From contig JACATO010001527.1 of assembly GCA_018389105.1 (NCBI GenBank), forward strand, positions 151,001 through 215,000: 64,000 nt of DNA. The letters run 5' to 3'. The DNA comes from Nautilus pompilius (Eukaryota; Mollusca; Cephalopoda; Nautilida; Nautilidae). The position numbers and the translations under genes were made by a program. Position 1 is the first letter of the stretch. Every line of letters starts with the position of its first letter. This document shows, one piece after another, positions 59,785-64,000 of this stretch. The notes under the pieces were generated by a model, which saw only the letters and a list, made by a program, of their open reading frames with translations, did no database searches and had not been told where the DNA came from.

Positions 59785-59960
59785 GAACAGAGTTGCCAAG
59801 TGGTTTACTCACTTGACTTCTGAAACAACATCCAACATTTCCAGGATTCAATTCCAACTTATGGTTGGGGCTCCCAAAGTTGACTCAACCTATGTTATAA
59901 ATGAGCAAGAAAGAGAGGAAAAGAAACTGGCCACATCAAAGCTGAGACAGACAGCAGATA
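59785..59960 (+). mobile_element. Second tRNA-derived SINE type, Ser/Leu-tRNA-like head
   Basis: The text GAGTTGCCAAGTGGTTTACT then CACTTGACTTCTGAAAC resembles the A-box and anticodon arm of a class II tRNA (GCCGAGTGGTTAAGGC..TGGACT). GGATTCAATTCC at about 59843-59854 resembles the B-box GGTTCGAATCC. Downstream GGGGCTCCCAAAGTTGACTC and AACCTATGTTATAAATGAGC look like a SINE body. It is too diverged to be a working tRNA gene: stems do not pair well. Confidence 0.5.
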
Positions 59961-61411
59961 TCACACACACAATCCATAATATATCATTCTTTTTTCGTAC
60001 ATCTTCTATAAAACATTTTAAAAAAAGGTGACTAAAATAAGATAAAATACCAGCAATGTAAAATGATTCTGAAGGAAATTTTGTCAAATATTTTGCGTTT
60101 AAGGAAAGTGACACCAGTCAAATGAAATGGTGAGATATAAAAATAAATATAATGAGAAACGCGAAGCCATTGCAACTCATTTCAAGGTGTTGGTGGTCTG
60201 GAAATAACATAAGAGGCGGGATGAGATTAACATTCTGAAAGCATTTACGACAAATTCTGCCCCCTTTAATTTTACTACAATTAGAAGTTATAACTACCTG
60301 ATTATGGGTTTTGAAATTTACACACATTTTTTTTTTTTTTTAAAATACCAGAAATGCCTTAGAGAGAGAGAGTGAGAGACTTCGACATGCCATGAATCCT
60401 TTTAAATCTGATTTGATCTTTTGGTATGCATTCAGATAAATAAACAGTTTAATAAACATAACAAAAAAAAGCTTGTGATTCTGAAGAGCCACCATGCCAG
60501 GTGTCTCATGAATTCAGCACTGCAGACAAAAATAAAGGTAGGGTATCTCAAATTTAGCAAAACCTGCTAACACAAGAGAAAATAAAATTTTAAGTGATAA
60601 CGAGGGCAGAAGCTGACATAGCAATGAATGGTAACAATGAAAATTAGTTCAGATCGAAGGAATCTAGGAAGAAACCAGCACTTTAACATGTTACAACAAC
60701 AAGAATTATCTATGGAGTGAATTGAATCATGCTAACAAGAGATGAAAAGATTTTGTGGAAGATAATGTATCTATAAGCTAAATGAAAAATAAATAGATGT
60801 CAGTTACAATCTCTTAAAATTAAAAAAAAACACACACAAAATATTTGCCTGTGGATAAAAGACCAATCTATATTGTTATCATAAAAACAAGGGGGATGCT
60901 AATCAAAAACAATTAATTTATCTAATTCTCATCGTAAAACCTATCTATCCTGATTTAATGCAAATGTTAATTTTGCCATTTTATTCTTGGAGACAGGCTT
61001 AAAGTGATATTTACGAACATTCCAGGTAATTATCCCTGAAAAACTTCATTCACTACTGAAGTAAAAAGGTAATAGGCTAGAACTCTCAAGAAGAGACTTT
61101 ACCTTTAGGTAGCAACAGTAGTGCAGACAGAAAGTTTCAGTAGTGGAAGAAATAATCTGTTTAAAGAACACGTTAATGTAAATTTTCCCCAGCGTAGAGG
61201 GGAGATGGGGGGAGATTTCCTTTATAGCCCTGATAGCTGAGGGGAGACACAAGTTCCATCTCTCTGTGATAAAACAAAATGTAAAGCAAACAAATAAGCA
61301 GATGTCTGACTCAAACAGGACTTTCCAATGCCCTAGAGCAGTCGTTAGATATCAAGATTTGACAGATCAGGTGAAAATCAAAACCAGTCATGGGAATATT
61401 TCGCCAGAGGT

Positions 61412-61431
61412 TATAATAATAATAATAATAA
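61412..61431. repeat. (AAT)n microsatellite
   Basis: About six units. Confidence 0.9.
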
Positions 61432-61804
61432 ATAAATCTGGTTTCTTCTCCAACATTCCCCGCCCCGTGACCCCATCTCCCAAACACACGGCGCACATAG
61501 ATACAAGCAGAGAAATAACAACCTATTCCTAACAAGAAAGCCTATCATCTTGGAAGATTTAATGTCAAGAAAACAAGTGTCAAGCCAGCAGGTGAAAGGC
61601 TGGGACAGATATGTATTTGCTCAATAAATAAATCACCTGGTTCCTGTAATCAGTTGGTCTGTCTATGCACAGAAAACTTATCTGTGTACATCTAATGCTG
61701 ACTTCTCATTGAGTTACTGGACTGGTCTGAAGGGATTTCATTAAAAAGGTTCAATTTTTGTTGGGTTTTTTGGTCACAGAGGTGTATGCACAAATCTACT
61801 TGCA

Positions 61805-61822
61805 TTATTATTATTATTATTA
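61805..61822. repeat. (TTA)n microsatellite
   Basis: Six units, followed shortly by an ACAC run. Confidence 0.9.
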
Positions 61823-62800
61823 TCTGCTAACCACCCCCAGCCCAAACACACACACAGAAGTTAAATTAAGGCAACTCCGCACAACGGACATCGCAGCCAT
61901 AACCCCAAGGTCATGCCATGGTCTGCATGAATGGAAAAGCGGCAGCAGGGGGCCATTTATATAAAAACAACCTTGTATTGTTGTACAAAATCAGATTTAT
62001 CATTAGCTCCATCTCTTATTAAACCAATGAAAGAATAAATATGTTCCCTTCCATGTTCAGAGATAATGAGTGCTGAAGAGAAAGGCAAAAAAACAACAAC
62101 CTATTCCATTTTTCATTTAAATAAAAGAATGGGAAGGGACAAAAAAAAAAAAATCACTGATTTTCAGAGAAGTCCAGTCGACAAGGCAACGATAGTCCAC
62201 AGAAATAAATGCTAAAATACAGGTAGCAGAATAGTTGTTTGGTGCTCAACTAGGAAAAGCATCTGTTAACAACGATGAATCCTTCAATCTCTATCCATTA
62301 CATCACCATCATCATGAGAAAATTTTTTTTCTTTAAATGCTTTCTTCTCAATTTCTCTGCATTTTCCTGTTGTTGTCACTTGTCCGATAATCTTAAGGTT
62401 CCTTTGTTTTAAAACCGATTGTAACCACCGATGTCACTATTCCCAGGTTTGTGTGTGTGTGTTTGTCTAACTGATGTGTCCTTACTGAATTCCTCTTATA
62501 ATGGTGAAGACAATTTCAGTAGAAGCTCAGTTTTTCACAAAAAAAAAAAATTTATCATCAGTGTAAATATAAAAAGAATTACAAAGAAGAACCGAGACAT
62601 CATCAGAAATTACGATTAATTCAACTAAACACAATCTGTTCACCTTATTATTCAATAAGGGTTCTTCTACATGTGAAGTACAATTATTAGAATGACCACC
62701 TGGTGTGTAATCTCTAATCAGTTCTCTATAATTTAATTTCAGTTTTCCCAAAGTTCTGTTAAGATACCACATGACAGCTATGAAGATTACTACATGAACA

Positions 62801-62822
62801 ATTATTATTATTATTATTATTA
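62801..62822. repeat. (ATT)n microsatellite
   Basis: Seven units. Confidence 0.9.
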
Positions 62823-63580
62823 TATGCATATATATCTTTTAAGTATGCCATGTTGTAGAAATCTTACACTTCATTATTAAAACACCTGTGGAAAAAGAGA
62901 CAGGTGAAGATAACAACTAGTAACGATGATAATAGTGATAATGATGATTATCAAAAATAATAAAAGGGGAATAAATGAAATATAAAATTTACAAACCAAA
63001 ACAAAAAAAGGGGGGTTTCCCTAATTGAGGTAATTCCAGCAAAAGATAAACTTTAAAAAAAATGTTTGCCATTTTATTCAGTTTTTTTTATTTTTTAATA
63101 TTGAAATTCAATGCACAACCAAAATCAATGACAGGTCCATTCAAGTTTGAGTATTTTTTTCTTCTTTAAAATCTATTTCTCTTCTGTCAAGGTGTAATAA
63201 AATAGAATAACCAGCTGTGGTGATTAGGGAGAAAAAAGGTTAATTAACATTACAGTCGTAGTTTGATTTAAAATCCTGCTAAGGTTGACTACAGGTGTAT
63301 AATACTGGGGGGGCATTCAAAGAAACACAAATAGATGTTGTGCTATTTCAGCTGAGTTTCATCTAAATGCAGCCCTTGTGCCGTATAGATGTTATAAATG
63401 AATTTGGGGATTTAGTTTAATAAACCTGAATACATCACCAACTCTGTCATAGAAAAATAGATTAAATAGCCCATCTGACGCAAACACAGATCAGATTTAT
63501 AAAAACTAACAAATAAATCAGGCAGAGCACTGTGACAGTTGTCAGGGCATAAAGGAAATGAGATTTAGTTATAGCACTCA

Positions 63581-63598
63581 TCTCTCTCTCTCTCTCTG
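63581..63598. repeat. (TC)n microsatellite
   Basis: Nine units at the left edge of the GC-richer block. Confidence 0.9.
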
Positions 63599-63753
63599 TC
63601 TACTCAGCCCTCCCCAGGTAAAACTGTGACCGCAAGCATGCTGCGGAACCAGGGACGCAAGCTGGGCAGGGGGAAAGAGAAGCATCGACAACTACAGCCA
63701 ACGTGAGGCATCAGACTAGCCTCGATGCGGACCTTAGAAAGAAAAGCCCCCCC

Positions 63754-63772
63754 CACACACACACACACACAC
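63754..63772. repeat. (CA)n microsatellite
   Basis: Nine to ten CA units after a C run. Confidence 0.9.
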
Positions 63773-64000
63773 CTACTGGCGGAACTCTTCGGGTAAAGAG
63801 GCGGGCTGTAGAAGCAACACCAAAAAAAAAAGAGCCACCAAAGGCCCAGTGTTCTATGCTGTACCGCTCGAGATTCTAAACCTCCCTCCACAGCTGTTGG
63901 TGTGACAGTTATTCATGTTGCCAATGTGGCATCTTCACTGCCCAACCTAATTACAAAACCCAATTACAAAACCATGGTCATTATTAATTCCTTTCTAGCT

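Larger units (their letters stand above)
59961..64000. other. Presumed TOX 5' intron or 5' flank
   Basis: Noncoding apart from microsatellites. 63600-63730 is GC- and CpG-richer than the rest and holds a short plus-strand frame MLRNQGRKLGRGKEKHRQLQ ending PT-stop. I could not assign it. The N-terminal TOX exon with the start codon was not seen. Confidence 0.4.

Noticed and set aside
63604..63891. 95-codon minus-strand frame with a Val-Cys run as a possible first TOX exon
   Set aside because: The Val-Cys run is a CA microsatellite, and there is no resemblance to the TOX N-terminus.
1..64000. CRISPR arrays, operons, rRNA genes, functional tRNA genes
   Set aside because: None was seen. The tandem arrays lack CRISPR spacing, and the tRNA-like sequences are SINE heads with poor stems.

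Overview
This window is intron-rich, AT-rich animal nuclear DNA. Exons are short and the splice sites are conventional. Introns run from about 0.5 to over 8 kb and hold many microsatellites, decayed DNA transposons, a non-LTR retrotransposon and tRNA-derived SINEs. Copies of a GGGAGATAA / TTATCTCCC word, which I associate with mollusc genomes, together with the transposon mix suggest a mollusc. A cephalopod such as an octopus is my best guess, but this is an inference and not proven by the sequence. There are no bacterial operons, rRNA genes or CRISPR arrays. || The one confident gene is a minus-strand TOX-family HMG-box transcription factor. I rebuilt seven exons from splice sites and reading-frame continuity (5' to 3': 25827-25690, 19356-18805, 10456-10344, 9420-9285, 6327-6247, 5154-4906, 4437-4307). 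All phases agree, giving about 466 codons. They encode a N-terminal Ser/Pro/Asn-rich region with an exactly duplicated 16-residue motif, the TFHTPS..GDE region, a Ser/Asp-rich linker, a Lys-rich nuclear signal, a near-canonical TOX HMG box split over three exons, a Ser/Thr-rich tail, and a Cys-rich C-terminal module like that of TOX4-type proteins. The start codon exon (more than 38 kb of upstream sequence was scanned by eye) and the final exon were not found. || Layout: 1-4300 is intron or 3' flank with a Tc1-like relic and a pogo/Tigger-like relic. 4.3-25.8 kb is the TOX exon region; its introns carry an RNase H-bearing LINE (13.9-16.0 kb), an inverted-repeat MITE (16.1-16.8 kb), a 43-bp purine-rich minisatellite (22.9-23.1 kb) and a second Tc1 copy (24.3-25.3 kb). 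26-64 kb is presumed first intron or 5' flank of TOX: a third Tc1 copy (31.9-32.9 kb), a piggyBac-like hairpin MITE (35.8 kb), a ~100-bp tandem repeat (38.5-38.9 kb), a 1.3-kb element with 114-bp terminal inverted repeats carrying part of an uncharacterised protein (44.2-45.5 kb), a 0.5-kb mariner deletion product (45.6-46.1 kb), and dispersed SINE copies. || The most unusual items are the 44.2-45.5 kb inverted-repeat element, the protein-conserved duplication in the TOX N-terminal exon, a donor site that would create an immediate stop codon if the intron is retained, and a five-copy SINE family. All coordinates and translations were worked out by eye, and no similarity search was run.
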